Below, one piece after another: positions 52,621 to 63,985 of a stretch of 64,000 bases of DNA. Location of the stretch: positions 8,691,601 to 8,755,600 of the forward strand of contig CM073322.1 in assembly GCA_037043015.1 (NCBI GenBank), read 5' to 3'. The number at the start of each line of letters is the position of its first letter. Position 1 is the first letter of the stretch. Below the pieces are notes generated by a model that saw only the letters and a program-made list of their open reading frames with translations, was not told the DNA's origin and searched no databases. Origin of the DNA: Bryum argenteum (Eukaryota > Streptophyta > Bryopsida > Bryales > Bryaceae). Made by a program: the position numbers and the translations under genes.

Positions 52621-53336
52621 TTGCTGTGAACGGGTCCCTTCTCCACGTCGTGAACGGGTCACTTCCCCCACATCGTGAACGGATCCCTTCCCCCACGTCG
52701 TGAACGGGTCCCTTCCCCCACGTCGTGCACGTGTCCCTTCCCCACATCGTGCACGGGTCCCTTCCCCCACGTCGTGAACGGGTCCCTTCCCCCACGTCCT
52801 AAACGGGCCCTTCCCCCACGTCGTGAACGGGTCCCTTCCCCCACGTCGTGAACGGGTCCCTTCCCCACATCGTGCACGGGTCCCTTCCCCACATCGTGCA
52901 CGGGTCCCTTCCCCACATCGTGCACGGGTCCCTTCCCCACATCGTGCACGGGTCCCTTCCCCACATCGTGCACGGGTCCCTTCCCCACATCGTGCACGGG
53001 TCCCTTCCCCTACGTCGTGAACGGGTCCCTTCCCCCACGTCCTGAACGGCCCCTTCCTCCACGTCGTGAACGGGTCCCCTCCCCCACGTCGTGAACGGGT
53101 CCCTTCCCCCACGTTGTGAGCCGGTCCCTTCCCCCACGTCATGCACAGGTCCCTTCCTCACATCGTGCACGGGTCCCTTCCCCACATCGTGCACGGGTCC
53201 CTTCCCCACATCGTGCACGGGTCCCTTCCCCACATCGTGCACGGGTCCCTTCCCCACATCGTGCACGGGTCCCTTCCCCACATCGTGCACGGGTCCCTTC
53301 CCCACATCGTGCACGGGTCCCTTCCCCACGTCGTGA
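52621..53336. repeat. GC-rich 24/25-bp minisatellite, about 29 units
   Basis: Two unit types alternate in blocks. Type A is 24 bp, CATCGTGCAC + GGGTCCCTTCCCCA, with six copies at 52868-53011 and seven at 53161-53328. Type B is about 25 bp, CGTCGTGAAC + GGGTCCCTTCCCCCA, and fills the rest. The order (B units with a CGTCCT-AACGG variant, then a block of A units) occurs twice, about 250-290 bp apart, so there is a higher-order duplication. Because 24 is divisible by three, the A blocks stay open in several frames on both strands, giving spurious frames of up to 187 codons. Flanks are AT-rich. Confidence 0.95.
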
Positions 53337-53946
53337 TCTTCTATTCATTCGGAAATCTCAACCATCCTTATAAAAACTAGCAAAACTCATTAAATCAATG
53401 GAAAGTGTCATACTTGAGAAGGCAAAACACCAGGACCGGAACCCCTTCAAATATCAAAAAGCTTCTTTCTTTTTTATTTTCCTTTCAAGCGGGCAGCCTG
53501 GCCTGCCCAGGGACAAGGCGGAGTTCCCTCTTGCCGTGCTCCACCTGACAGTGCATTACACAGAAAATGTCACTGACGAATGTGTGGCTCTGGACATCAA
53601 AAACTCCAGGCTACAAGAAAAAAATTTAACATAATTGTTGAAAAGACTCATTACTGCCTGCTATGGCGGCTCGCACTCATTCCCGATCTCTTCAACAGCA
53701 AGCGTCCTTTCCTTCTCGCATTTCTCACAATTCCCATCCCTTCTCGCATTCCTGTTCTGTTTTCAGAAGCCGCTTGCTCCATTGCTTCGAACTGTCAATT
53801 GCCCATTGCTCATACATTCAATTACTTTCAATTGCTGCTTGCCGATCGTGAGGCGTGAGCTCGTGAGGTGTGGGTTCGATCGTGAGCTGTGTGTGTGATC
53901 GTGAGGTCTGTGCGGAGGTGTGTGTTCGTGGGGTCTCTGTTAGAAA
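53337..53946. promoter_or_regulatory. SUVR upstream region
   Basis: Becomes GC-richer towards the gene. GATCGTGAGG/C words recur four times at 53845-53910, forming a weak short repeat just before the start. Probably promoter and 5' untranslated region. Confidence 0.4.
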
Positions 53947-56900
53947 ATGCAGGCAAGGCGCTCCAGGAGAATGAAGGTGGAGGAGGAGGAGCCCGAGGTT
54001 GACGAGGAGCAAGAGAGAGAGGATCTGATCGAGAATCAGATTCGCACACACAAGGCGCTCCAGCACATGGAGATTTTGCAGTTGCCTTCAGCCACCGTCA
54101 TGCCGGTGCTGCTGCAGCTAGTGAAGGTCTGAAAGGATCCGGAGGTCCAATTTTCGCTGTCAGACGGGAGCTTTTTGTTTTCAGTTTTTCTGATTTGGGT
54201 CTGTGATTTGCAGGCTTACGATGGCAACTGGGACTTCATCGAGGCGGACAATTACCATGTTCTGGTGGATACCTTCTTCAGTATGCAGGAATCTGAAGGT
54301 CCAGGGGCGTCAGGTCAAGCGAGTGGCTCCAGGAAGAAGCAGAAGAAGGCGGCGAATGCAGGACGCGCCAAGAGACGGCTCATTAAGCAAACCGAGAGTG
54401 AAGACTCGGATATTGATGAAAATGACGGCTCCCACGAACTTGTGCATCGAATTCGAGCTCGGGCGCCGGTTGTTGCAAGGAGACCGGAGGCGAAGAGAAA
54501 AGCTGTCATGGATGAGGACGAGGACGAAGAGTACTACCCAACTTGGCAGCCTCAGCCTCTTCTCACGCTTCCTCCGCCGCCGCAGGTTCACCAATGCTTG
54601 CTTTGTTTCCTCAGTTTCTGAAGTGATTTATGGTGATATAAGGGAGGTTTTACGGATGTTTTTGCCTTTCAGGACTATGGACAGGAGCGTGCGAGCAAGG
54701 AGACGCAAACGGAGCCGGCCATGGTGTCGACTCCTTCCAATGCTCTCGTTTGCTATCAAGAAGATGACATCGAGATCCCACCGATGGTGAAGGAGGAGAA
54801 GAAGAACTTGTCAATCGTCGTGAAGGAGAACTTGTCAATCGCCGTGAAGGAGGAGAAAGACAACAGCAGCAAGTTGGTGGTACCGTATCTTTCTGATTTC
54901 GAAGCGCGGAGAGAAGTTTTCAGCCGTCGTGAGATTTGCAAGACGTGTGACAAGCCGCGACAAACAGTGACCTTCGATCCATCGATCGTGAAGATCGAAC
55001 CTACTGCACGAGAAGCTTCTGCGTCCGAATGCTTCAACCCGGAGCCTCTTCTAGCCATAGAAGCGCGTCCCGTCGAAGCTCCGGAAGCTCCAGAGATCGA
55101 GCCCCTTCTAGCCATCGAAGCGCCTGTAGAAACTCCAGAAGCTGCTGCCACCGAGCCCACTCTCGCCATTGAGTCGCCCGCTGAAGTTCCACCTCTGATC
55201 GACATCGAGCCATTGCTCCTTACTTACGGCAACACCAATTCTGAAAGCTCAATGGCCGCCGAGCCTGATCCATGTCCGCTCCAAGAGCCCGCAGTGGAAG
55301 AGCTTGGAGATCCCGCAGTCGAAGAGGCTGCTCTTGGAGCACCTGCAGTCGAAGAGCCTGGTCTTGAAGTACCTGCAGTCACAGAGCCTGGTCTTGGGGA
55401 CCCCGCAGTCGAAGAGGATGCTCTTGGAGCACCTGCAGTCGAAGAGCCTGGTCTTGGAGTACCTGCAATCGAAGAGCCTGGCAATTCGAACTCCAAAGCA
55501 AATGGAGCTCTCGCTGCTCTTGCAAGCTACAGCAGTGGCTCCGATCAAACCAAAGCTGATCAAGCCAGTGAAGCTAAAGCTGATGCGAAAGAGGCTCTTG
55601 AAGGATTCGTCATTCCAACTGCTCAAATGGTATGAAAACTCATATAATTTGTCTTCAGTATATCAATTGCATTCTGTTTCTTGTAGAACAATCTCAAGGA
55701 GATTGTTGTGTCAGGATGCGGGAGCTTCAAGCGGAGTGGCAAAGGGGAAGCAAACTTCATCCGGACGAACCATAAGTTCCACTTCGAGCAAGAAACGAAG
55801 GAGACCAATGGCGAAGGCCCAGGACGATGAGCAACAGTCGGTACCCACCATTCGCTCTCGACACGACGGACAGGACATCAGCCGAGGAAAGGAGAAGATC
55901 CCCATCACGCTCGTCAGGGACAAGGCTGGAACCAAAGACTTACCTGCGGACTTTTTCTACATCAATACTAGTGTGGTGTACCAGAGCGCGCATGTGGGAA
56001 TCTCGTCGGCCAGAATCTCGGAGGAAGATCGATGCAGCAACTGCATTGGCAATTGTCTCGACAACAGTGTGCCGTGCGAGTGCGCTCGCTTGACGGATGG
56101 CGAGTTCGCATACACTGTCGAGGGCTGTCTGTACCCACATTACCTGAAACAGGAGATCGCACGCAAGAGGGATACCACATTGTTATCCTATTGTCAACCT
56201 GGTGCTTGCCCGGTGGAACGCAGCACTGAGGAGAATTGCAAGGGACACATCCAACGACGGTTTATCAAAGAATGCTGGGAGAAGTGCGGCTGTACCTTGT
56301 CTTGTGGCAACCGTGTCGTGCAACGAGGAATCTCGCATCGATTGCAGGTTTGACATTCTTGCTTCGCCTATTGTGATCAATCTTTCAAAGCACTTTCCTT
56401 TTTTCAATGAATGATCGAGTTGAAGCATACAACATGAACAAGAGCAGTGATGCATAAACCTTTTCAGAGAGGTTCTAAAACAAAAGTGGCGAGCCTCCCA
56501 ACCAATACTATAGAAGCTTGTGTCGAGTGTCGAAAGAGTTTCAGGCATGTTCGTAAAAGTGGGAGGAGTTTGCTTGCTTGGATTTGGTTCATTTTATGTG
56601 ATGAATATTGCTGTGCAGGTGTTTTGGGCGGGGAGTGCTAAAGGGTGGGGTCTACGAGCACTTGAGCCACTAAGAGCAGGCACATTCGTGTGCGAGTACA
56701 TCGGGGAAATTCTATCCAACACTGAAATGTGGCATCGCAACAACGATGAGCATCACAAAGAAACACATTTTTTCTCTTTACAGTTGGACGCAGATTGGTG
56801 CTCTGAGCGTTTCTTGAAGGACGAAGAGGCACTCTGCTTGGATGGCTCCAAACTCGGAAACGTCGCCCGCTTCATCAACCACAGGTACACACTTACACTG

Positions 56901-57409
56901 ATTTCAACCTCAGGCTCTTAGTTTTAATACTTCGAAGTTGTCATCATGCTCTCGTCATGTTGTCTGTTTCATAGTTGGAACTGGGGGCTTTGGTGGTTGT
57001 ACAGATGCTCAGACCCCAATTTAATCGAAATCCCTGTCGAGATCGAGAGCCCCGATCACCACTACTATCATGTAAGTAAAAATTCTCTGTTTATTTCTCT
57101 CATCTGTTTCATGTCTTGCTTTGAAACTAAAGCTGAAATGATTGTGCAGTTGGCATTTTTCACGAGTAAAGATGTGAAGGTGAATGAAGAGTTAACATGG
57201 GTAAGTTTCTCACCCTCTTTTTCATTCTCTTTGAATGAGCTTCAGGTCTCGGGTCTCCTACTTACTTACTATTGAGACTTCTATTGTCGTTGTATGTTCA
57301 GGATTATGGATTGGATTTCAACGACAAGGATCATCAAGTTCGAGCTTTCGAATGTGTCTGTGGTAGTGATTTCTGTCGGGGAAAACTGGAAGGAGCGCCC
57401 TGGGTGTAG
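53947..57409 (+). CDS. SUVR: SUVR-type histone-lysine methyltransferase (WIYLD, pre-SET, SET, post-SET), 877 aa
   Basis: Eight exons: 53947-54126, 54214-54585, 54673-55629, 55715-56347, 56619-56884, 57005-57071, 57150-57200, 57302-57409; phases close to 878 codons. The N-terminal WIYLD region (about residues 25-85) reads LPSATVMPVLLQLVKAYDGN and WDFIEADNYHVLVD. A disordered acidic stretch rich in Glu/Pro/Ala repeats follows to residue 503. The pre-SET zinc cluster includes CSNCIGNC, VPCEC, ENCKGH and CWEKCGCTLSCGNR. The SET domain has WGLRALEPLRAGTFVCEYIG, NVARFINHRC, and ELTWDYG, with all key motifs present. The post-SET is CVCGSDFCRG. It should methylate histone H3 Lys9 in chromatin; plant SUVR1/2/4 are the nearest relatives. 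Which subtype it is cannot be decided from sequence alone. Confidence 0.94.
55300..55490 (+). repeat. Coding repeat in SUVR exon 3, unit about 30 bp
   Basis: In-frame units encode VEEPGLGVPA, VEEAALGAPA, VTEPGLGDPA and similar decapeptides, six or seven in a row. An earlier, looser repeat with EPLLAIEAP lies at 55040-55215. Both fall in the disordered linker between WIYLD and pre-SET. Confidence 0.8.
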
Positions 57410-58381
57410 GTTTTACTCTTTCAAGACATCATATCGGAGTTTTGTATATACTCCTAGCATTCATCCGAATGTCGGTGAAAACCGGATGAAAATTTTGCTG
57501 CCTTTGGGTCATAGAACTGTGAAACTGTGGACACTGATTTTTGAATTCTCCGAACTCTCTGATACAATGAACGCTTGAAATGAAACTCTTACGATATTTG
57601 CCTTTCTGCGTGTATGGATCAAGGTGGGGGCGTTCTTATGATTTATAAACAGAATTTGCTGAATTCATTGCTGTTTTTGTGGTCTCGTGGTCCTGATTTG
57701 CAACTTGATCACTTTAGTAACTCATTCAGCAGGGAGATGGTTGGCTCTTTTCAGACAAATGGTTCGTTGAGTTCATTGGGTTCAACCTCAGAAAAGGAAA
57801 ACAGTAGTTTGAAAATTTCCTTTTTTGATCTTAATTTCCAGAGCACTGAAGCTCACCGCAGCTTTGAGATACATGGATCTGTTTTCAGAGCTCACCATTT
57901 TATGATTCATGCAATTGTGATTAATGAGAATATTAGTATTGATTAGAGTGAGAGAGTGTTTATAATCAATTAGAGAAGTAATCATATGAGAAAGCCTCGA
58001 AATAACAACTCGGAATGACTGACTGACTCCCACTGTGATGATGAGTAAGAATTAAGCAAACACTCGGCTGTCAAACAATTCAGTAATCATGCTGATGAGA
58101 AAATGTTAAGTTGAGGGGACTGGCTGATTGATAACTTCGGGCTGATGTGTAAAACAAGGATAACTCGATTGACGGGGAATGACAAAACCAACCCGATAAA
58201 TGATGTCGTGAATTCTCGATATATGATTAAGCATTGATGTACAAGGTTACGAGAGGAAGCTCATTCTCAGAGGTTGATTTTGGAGGTTACTTTGACGATG
58301 CAATTTAAAATTTAAAAATCGTACTGTTTTATTTTATTGAAGGAATAAAAAAGGTAAAAATCTTGTAAGAAAGGAAGCTTA
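57410..58381. other. SUVR 3' region and intergenic DNA
   Basis: Probably 3' untranslated region followed by spacer. No gene or element recognised. Confidence 0.4.
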
Positions 58382-58920
58382 GGGGCAATCCACACGGGAG
58401 GGAGAGGAAGTTTCACAACTTCCTCCAACGTGGCACTTTGCCTTTAAAAAAATATTTTTTCCTTGATTTTCTCCTTACAATGTGGACTTCCAACCCACTT
58501 CCAAGCACTACACTAAATTTGATATTATGAGATTTGAAAATGCTATAAGTTTTTACTTTTGTTTAAAAAAATTTACCAAGAGCATTGATTCTGATACTAT
58601 ATAAGGACCCCATCTTGGCCAATATAGTGGGTAAAATTATTGAACAACAGTAAATACTTATAACATGTTTATGTAAATTAGTGTATTTAACACTAATTAT
58701 CAAATTTAGTGTAGTGCTCGGTAGTGGAGTGGTGCATTTATTGTGCCACGTCATTGCCATGTAGATCCCAAAGCAACATCTAAAGCCAATTCCAAAGCTA
58801 CAAAATTGTTCCATGCCATCCTTGTCACTCCCCTACTTCCTCTCATGTGACAACCCCTTGCTAATTTGAACCAATGCTATTCATCCAACTCACTGCCTTT
58901 CCTCTCGTGTGGATTGCCCC
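58382..58920. mobile_element. PIF/Harbinger-type MITE (outer element)
   Basis: Ends GGGGCAATCCACACG and CGTGTGGATTGCCCC are inverted repeats, and a direct TTA flanks each side. The 539 bp include the separate inverted-repeat element at 58504-58718. Noncoding. Confidence 0.85.
58504..58718. mobile_element. Nested foldback MITE
   Basis: A perfect 21-bp inverted repeat starting AGCACTACACTAAATTTGAT bounds 215 bp. The arms continue inward with about 22 more bp of near-identity (ATGYTATAAGTWTTTACT), so the whole element can fold into one hairpin. It lies inside the Harbinger-type MITE, so it inserted later. Confidence 0.8.
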
Positions 58921-58977
58921 TTATTGGACAAGGGTAAAGGAGATCATTTGAGTTAATCTTGGCAAAGTGTACAGACA

Positions 58978-59042
58978 AAGTAAATTACTTGAGCACAAGA
59001 GTGAATTACTTGAGCACAGAGTAAATTACTTGAGCACATAGT
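58978..59042. repeat. Tandem repeat of AAATTACTTGAGCACA, three copies
   Basis: Three adjacent units of 20-22 bp with core GTRAATTACTTGAGCACA. Noncoding. Confidence 0.85.
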
Positions 59043-59129
59043 TTGAAATAATGACAACTTTAGAGGTTAAGTCCATTCACACATTTTCTAAGTTGAATGA
59101 TGTAAAATTTAAAATTTTGATTTAGTCGA

Positions 59130-59447
59130 AAACGTCCTTGGGGTATTATACAAATGTTATTCCAAGAAATTATTTGGAATCCTTGCTTTCTACATTATTA
59201 ATATCAAATTCGTCAAAGAATAGTGAATTTAAACAACCAAGTACATGTAAAAGTTCTGGGCTCTAGTTATTTTCTTCATTTTCAGTTTATGTCTATGAGG
59301 TCTCATGAGTCAAGTTTTGATCCACATGACCTACACTTAGTTTACTACAAGTTTGTACACTGGAGATCTAATTTGCTTACTCGATTTTCATCTATGTCAC
59401 TTTTATTTAAGGATGTTTTTTCGGCTAAAAATACCCCAAGGACGTTT
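59130..59447. mobile_element. TIR element with AAACGTCCTTGGGGTATT ends
   Basis: A perfect 18-bp inverted repeat (59130-59147 and 59430-59447) bounds 318 bp. Its right half resembles 24220-24310 (CATCTATGTCACTTTT.., GGCTAAA-TACCC-AGGACGT). No coding sequence; superfamily unknown. Confidence 0.75.
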
Positions 59448-59790
59448 CGGGGGTAAATCATAAAGAGTAACCATCAAAGAAGATTACAACTTACCACTAT
59501 TGTATCTTAAAAAATTTATGAAAGACTTGATTATCAAGATACAATGTGTTCTAATGATAAATTAGTTACAATGCAATATGTGTGCTACTAGAAGGCAAGG
59601 AATTTGCAACATTTTTCTTGCAATGTTCTATAAAAACACTGCTCAAGTGAAGCCATGTTTTAACCACAACAATGCAATATATTTAGATTGGTGCTTATCA
59701 TAGTAACATTGCTTACTTTTTAACAATGTAGCTAGAAACCTCAGTTTCATTGAAATGATATTATTTAGTGTGTCATTTTAGCAAACTAGA

Positions 59791-60240
59791 TGTGCCATTT
59801 CGGCCCCCAAGCTAAACCCTACCATTTTATAGGCATATCTAGATATATCCTAAAAATGATACGTTTTCTAAATATCAAGCATGTTCATTATGGTATAAAT
59901 TCTTGTAATATTACAAAAATTCCCCCTATAATACACTTTTTGATGGTTTTTAACCTTTAAAAAGCAGTCGTGAGGCAAATGTTCCTCAATGGCGGTTGAG
60001 AAACAACAATGTTATTGAATGGCCGTTGTAAAAGAGCAGTGTTATTGGATGGATGTTGTGAAAGAGCAATGTTATTGAATGGACGATGTGAGAGAGCAAT
60101 GTTATTCAATGGCCATTGAGAAACAAAAACGTTATTGAATGGCCGTTGAGGAATATTTGCCCTTCGATGGTATTTCAAAAAGTCAAATCAACAAAAACCT
60201 ATGTGCCATTTTGGTGGAATTATGCCATTTAACAGGAGTA
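59791..60240. repeat. GTGCCATTT dispersed repeat, copy 1, with internal 30-bp tandem array
   Basis: Begins TGTGCCATTT and ends GCCATTTAACAGGA. It shares with 62861-63247 the order TGCCATTTTAYA-GCATAT, CCTGTAATAT or similar, CACTTTTTGATGGTTTTTRACC, then Ser-rich noncoding DNA and GCCATTT-C-A-GGA. From 59975 to 60150 it holds five to six units of about 30 bp with core GTTATTGAATGGCCGTTG. Confidence 0.6.
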
Positions 60241-60900
60241 AGGCTTAGGACTTAGATTTAGAGCAAGTTGAAAAATGTTGCTATAGTCTGGAATTAATTC
60301 TCGCAGTGAATCAAGAAGTAAGTTGGGCAAGTTAAGAACTAAGATTTTCTCTGATGTCTTTGGATTCTGAAATTTTTTTTTGTTACAATGCTCAGGTTAA
60401 ACCCATGTTAAAGTCATATTGTAACCTCCAAGGTATACATGATCTTTTAATAGTAATATAGCAACCTCCCATTGTTACAATAATTCCATTTAGGTAAAGA
60501 GAATATGCTCTAATCCCTTTTCACAAACAATCATAGATAGGTACAACTTTGATCTAAAGCCCTTCATTGCGTAAAAGATATTGTAAGTAGAGATCGATTT
60601 CACACAATACTATCTTGCACAAACCATATTCATTAGTGGGACCACTTGACAAATCGAGGGGTTATGACTCGATGCTATGAAAACCAAAACAATTTCCTTC
60701 AAAAAGTATACAAATCAAACTAAGTTGTTTTAGTCTTAGACCCATAAAAGCCATAAGTTTTTCTCTTTGAAGGAGAGTAGATTAAGAATTCAAGATCATT
60801 GTGATGCTTAGGTTTTCAACACATCACCTACTTGATTTTTTGAGTGGAAAGGCAAAAATGAGATGATAATACAAGACCCACTCATGAAAGTAAACATTAC
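60241..60900. other. AT-rich intergenic DNA
   Basis: No gene or element recognised. Confidence 0.4.
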
Positions 60901-60904
60901 AAAA

Positions 60905-61150
60905 ATCTCATATCAAAAGTTCAGAGATCCGCAACAATAATCAGTTTCACATTTTACCGAGACGTGTGCTCTATATAATTATTTTATTCATGTATTGATG
61001 AAGAAAGTTTAGACAGAACGCTATCTATCGTCCAAAGAGTTGCCCACTACAGCAATCTTTTATTGTAATTTTGGCCACCGAGATTCCCACGCAAGAGCTC
61101 TATCTCACCTCAATTGGCATTGATATAGAAATCCACCATCATATCCTTAT
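60905..61150 (-). pseudogene. Second degenerate SUVR pre-SET fragment
   Basis: The minus strand reads VDFYINAN, a break, SSCVGISVAKITIKDCCSG, then GNSLDD after a frame change. The parent SUVR has ADFFYINTS, QSAHVGISSARISEEDRCS and GNCLDN. Outside the matched codons it also shares CAAAAGTTCA-AGA-CC-CAACAA-AATCAGTTT with the fragment at 385-885. It is shorter and more decayed than that copy. Confidence 0.6.
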
Positions 61151-61349
61151 TTAGTGGTTCTTAATAATATGACTCTTGAAAAGGTTTACCCTTGAACTAA
61201 TATGTGAGTCTTGTAATGAATTACCGTTCAACTTCTAGCAATTGCAATAAGACAAGTCTTGATAAATGTCCATATAAAAGACATTACTCTTTTGCTTGAT
61301 CACTAGTCCGCATGCTCATGCTTATGAAATCACTAGTTTTACAGCTTGA

Positions 61350-61562
61350 ACTAAAAAAAAATGCAAAAAAATTGACGTCGTCTTTAGAGACTAGAATCTC
61401 CGTCATTTTAGTTGTCACTTGTCTTAAGTGACGATTTGCAAAAATGTCTAACGGGTCAATTCACCTTTGTCAAGTGTGTTACCTGTGTTGTCAATTTTGA
61501 CATTCTATCACTTAAGCCAAAACTGTGATTGTCATCTTTCATGCACATTCCTACTAGTGAGT
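61350..61562 (-). mobile_element. CACTA-like terminal fragment, copy 2
   Basis: On the minus strand it begins CACTAGTAGGAATGTGCATG, fitting a CACTA terminus. It contains TTAAGTGA-type subterminal motifs also present at 21490-21720. A CACTAGT also occurs near 61332, but no matching target duplication was found. Confidence 0.45.
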
Positions 61563-61695
61563 AAAAATTTGAGGGTTCCTTCATTGCATTATTGCTTACA
61601 AGATTATCTAAAATATCAAAGAGCAACTTAGATTCAATACAATAGTACCATACTATTTGTAAAAGTTTATGATTGTTGCATTAGAGTTTATCTTA

Positions 61696-62627
61696 ACCCC
61701 TAAAAATCCAAGCGTTTTTTGGACTTCCAAAACCAAAAACTGCAATTTTCTACCACCTTGATCGAATTGAGACATGGTCAAAAATTTTATTGTTTATCTG
61801 TACTTTCAACTGTAAGATCTCAAACCTACCTACTATCACTACTACCATGTGAAATTTCAATCGTTGGATCTTTATCATTTGTGAGATGATAACATTCAAA
61901 GTTGGTGCAAAAGTTTTTTCGGGCATCGCTTGTGAGACATTGTTTCCATGGAGCAACGAGAAAATTGAAGATTGTTACCCCAAACATAATTCCCATATTT
62001 TTTTTCATATGGGTAATCAAGTTGGGTACGCTCATGCAAAATTTTGGAAATTCATTCCATTTTTGTGACCTTCATGCAAATTATTTCGTAAAAGAAGGTC
62101 TAAAAACAACGATATAGTAAAACATGCATTTCATTAATTATGTTTGGCTTAAATAAAGATCCCAACGGCGAGTAGGTGCCTTTATGAGTTTGTGAAAATT
62201 GAGAAAAAAGAATTTGAGAAAATTCCAAAACCTTAAATTTTGACAAAATTTGTAAGAGTTAATTCAGAAATTACTAGAAATTGTGAAGATTGTTTTTGTA
62301 ATTTTTGAAGGCTGCCCTTGTGAAATTGATAAACTTTTTGACTTGGGTCACTTTGGAACTCAAGTAGTGATTTGTTCATGAACATATTTCCAAAAAAAAA
62401 ATTCAAAAAAAGACTAAATTTAAACTGCCCTTTTTGGACTTCAAACCTAAAATTTCTAGATGAAGGTTCTAAAATTGGAATTTGGATTTGAAAATTTTAC
62501 CACATGCACTTTGCGGTGTAAGGAGCACCCAGTAAAAAATTTAGGAAAAAATATTACTTTTAACCCCTTCATCTAGGCTGCCCGAAATAGGAAACCTCCA
62601 CTTTGGTGGCCGTGGATCTTTAGGGGT
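61696..62627. mobile_element. Longer TIR element of the TTAACCCCTAAA family, copy 3
   Basis: 932 bp from ACCCCTAAAAATCC to GGATCTTTAGGGGT, flanked by TA like the shorter copies at 1065 and 48398. The left 230 bp share TTTGTGAGATGATAA-ATTCAAAGTTGG with the short copies. The right part differs, and its segment 62175-62385 recurs at 63771-63985. No transposase frame seen. Confidence 0.55.
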
Positions 62628-62860
62628 TAAGTATGTAATATGACTTTTTAATCACTTATCTTAATTGTTTATGATGCAAATTGAACAAGTGCTCAAGTGG
62701 CAATTAAACAGGTGCTTGGAACTTAGAAGGCATTTGAGAATATTCTTGTTACTTTTTGAAAAAGAAGTTCTAATGAATATAAAAACTAAAAAAAAAAACA
62801 CGTTTTATACTTGAACACAAATGCGTGTAACCTCAGTTGCGAAAATGTGGCCGTATTCTT

Positions 62861-63247
62861 TGTGCCATTTTGCCAATCCCCTATAAGCCATATTGCTAGC
62901 ATTCTAAAACGTGCCATTTTACAAGCATATTTTTGAACAGAAGTTCAAAAATATATATGCTTGCAAATTGGCATATTTATTAGTATCACACATGTACTCA
63001 ATAATATCAAACGATTCCTGTAATATCACCAAAATTTTCAATATATCACACATTTTTTATGGTTTTTGACCTTGGACATAGTCAAAGGGCAATATTAAGA
63101 AGGGTTGTTCAAATAACATTGTTGTTTCTTAAATGCAGTTAGAAATATTTAACCTATCATGTCAAAATTCGACAAAAAGCAGTGTTATTATTTTCATTTT
63201 AAGCCCAAAGCATGCCATTTGACCAGAATAACGCCATTTCAACGGAA
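62861..63247. repeat. GTGCCATTT dispersed repeat, copy 2
   Basis: Begins TGTGCCATTT and ends CGCCATTTCAACGGAATT; colinear with copy 1 at 59791-60240 but without its 30-bp tandem array. Confidence 0.6.
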
Positions 63248-63770
63248 TTGAGGTTATGTGCATAAGCATACACAAGTGTCTTCAGTTCCTTTTCTTACAA
63301 TTCATGTGCTATGGCTCATTTTTTCTGCTCCAATCAATTTTCGCTATAAAAATAGGATTTCCATTGAAAGTAAACATTCTCTACCTCATCATTTGTTTTA
63401 TTTCATCTTTGTGCATGGGCTATGTGGCTTCCATCCTCTTTGACGTTAGAGGCTCCAAAGTTGCAATTTTCCAAAGTTGGCACCACATGGGTGAGAATTG
63501 AGAGAAGGTAATGCCTAATTTCAATTTTATGTGGTCAATAAGAAAAAGATGATCAAAATCATTGAAATAAGAGAAAATTTAATATAATTGGGCTCATATG
63601 TTGCTTTGCCATAGTTGGTGAAAAGACCACAATTGTTGGAACAAAGCCCAACCTTAACATGTAAATGTTGATCCGTTTTTGCATGGTGATGTGCGGTTAC
63701 TTGCCCAACAATGACAAGTGGTCTTGAATGGGTTGTGCACCTTGAGGTGTTGGTGGCGTGTCTCACTTTT
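63248..63770. other. Intergenic DNA
   Basis: Short frames at 63256-63501 begin with hydrophobic residues but overlap each other in two frames and have no recognised homology. No feature supported. Confidence 0.35.
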
Positions 63771-63985
63771 GTGCCTTTATGATTTTGAGATTTCTGAGAA
63801 TTAAAAATAAATAAAAAAAATATAAAATTTTCAAAATGTCGAATTTTGAAAAATTTTGTAATAGATATTTGAAAATTACTAGAAATTGTAATTTTGTGAA
63901 TTTTTTGGAGGTGCCTTGTAAAATTGACAAACATTTTGACTTGGGTCACTTTGGAACTAGAATAAAGTTGTGTTGTGAACATATA
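63771..63985. repeat. Partial repeat of 62175-62385
   Basis: Shares GTGCCTTTATGA, ATTACTAGAAATTGT, and TTTTGACTTGGGTCACTTTG with 62175-62385 in direct orientation. It may be the start of another TIR element that continues past the window. Confidence 0.6.

Noticed and set aside
52579-53380. Overlapping frames of 60-187 codons on both strands with repeating peptides such as GPVHDVGK or TSCTGPFP
   Set aside because: They are produced by the 24/25-bp minisatellite, whose 24-bp blocks stay open in several frames. Overlapping frames on both strands, with no start context or splice sites, argue against a protein.
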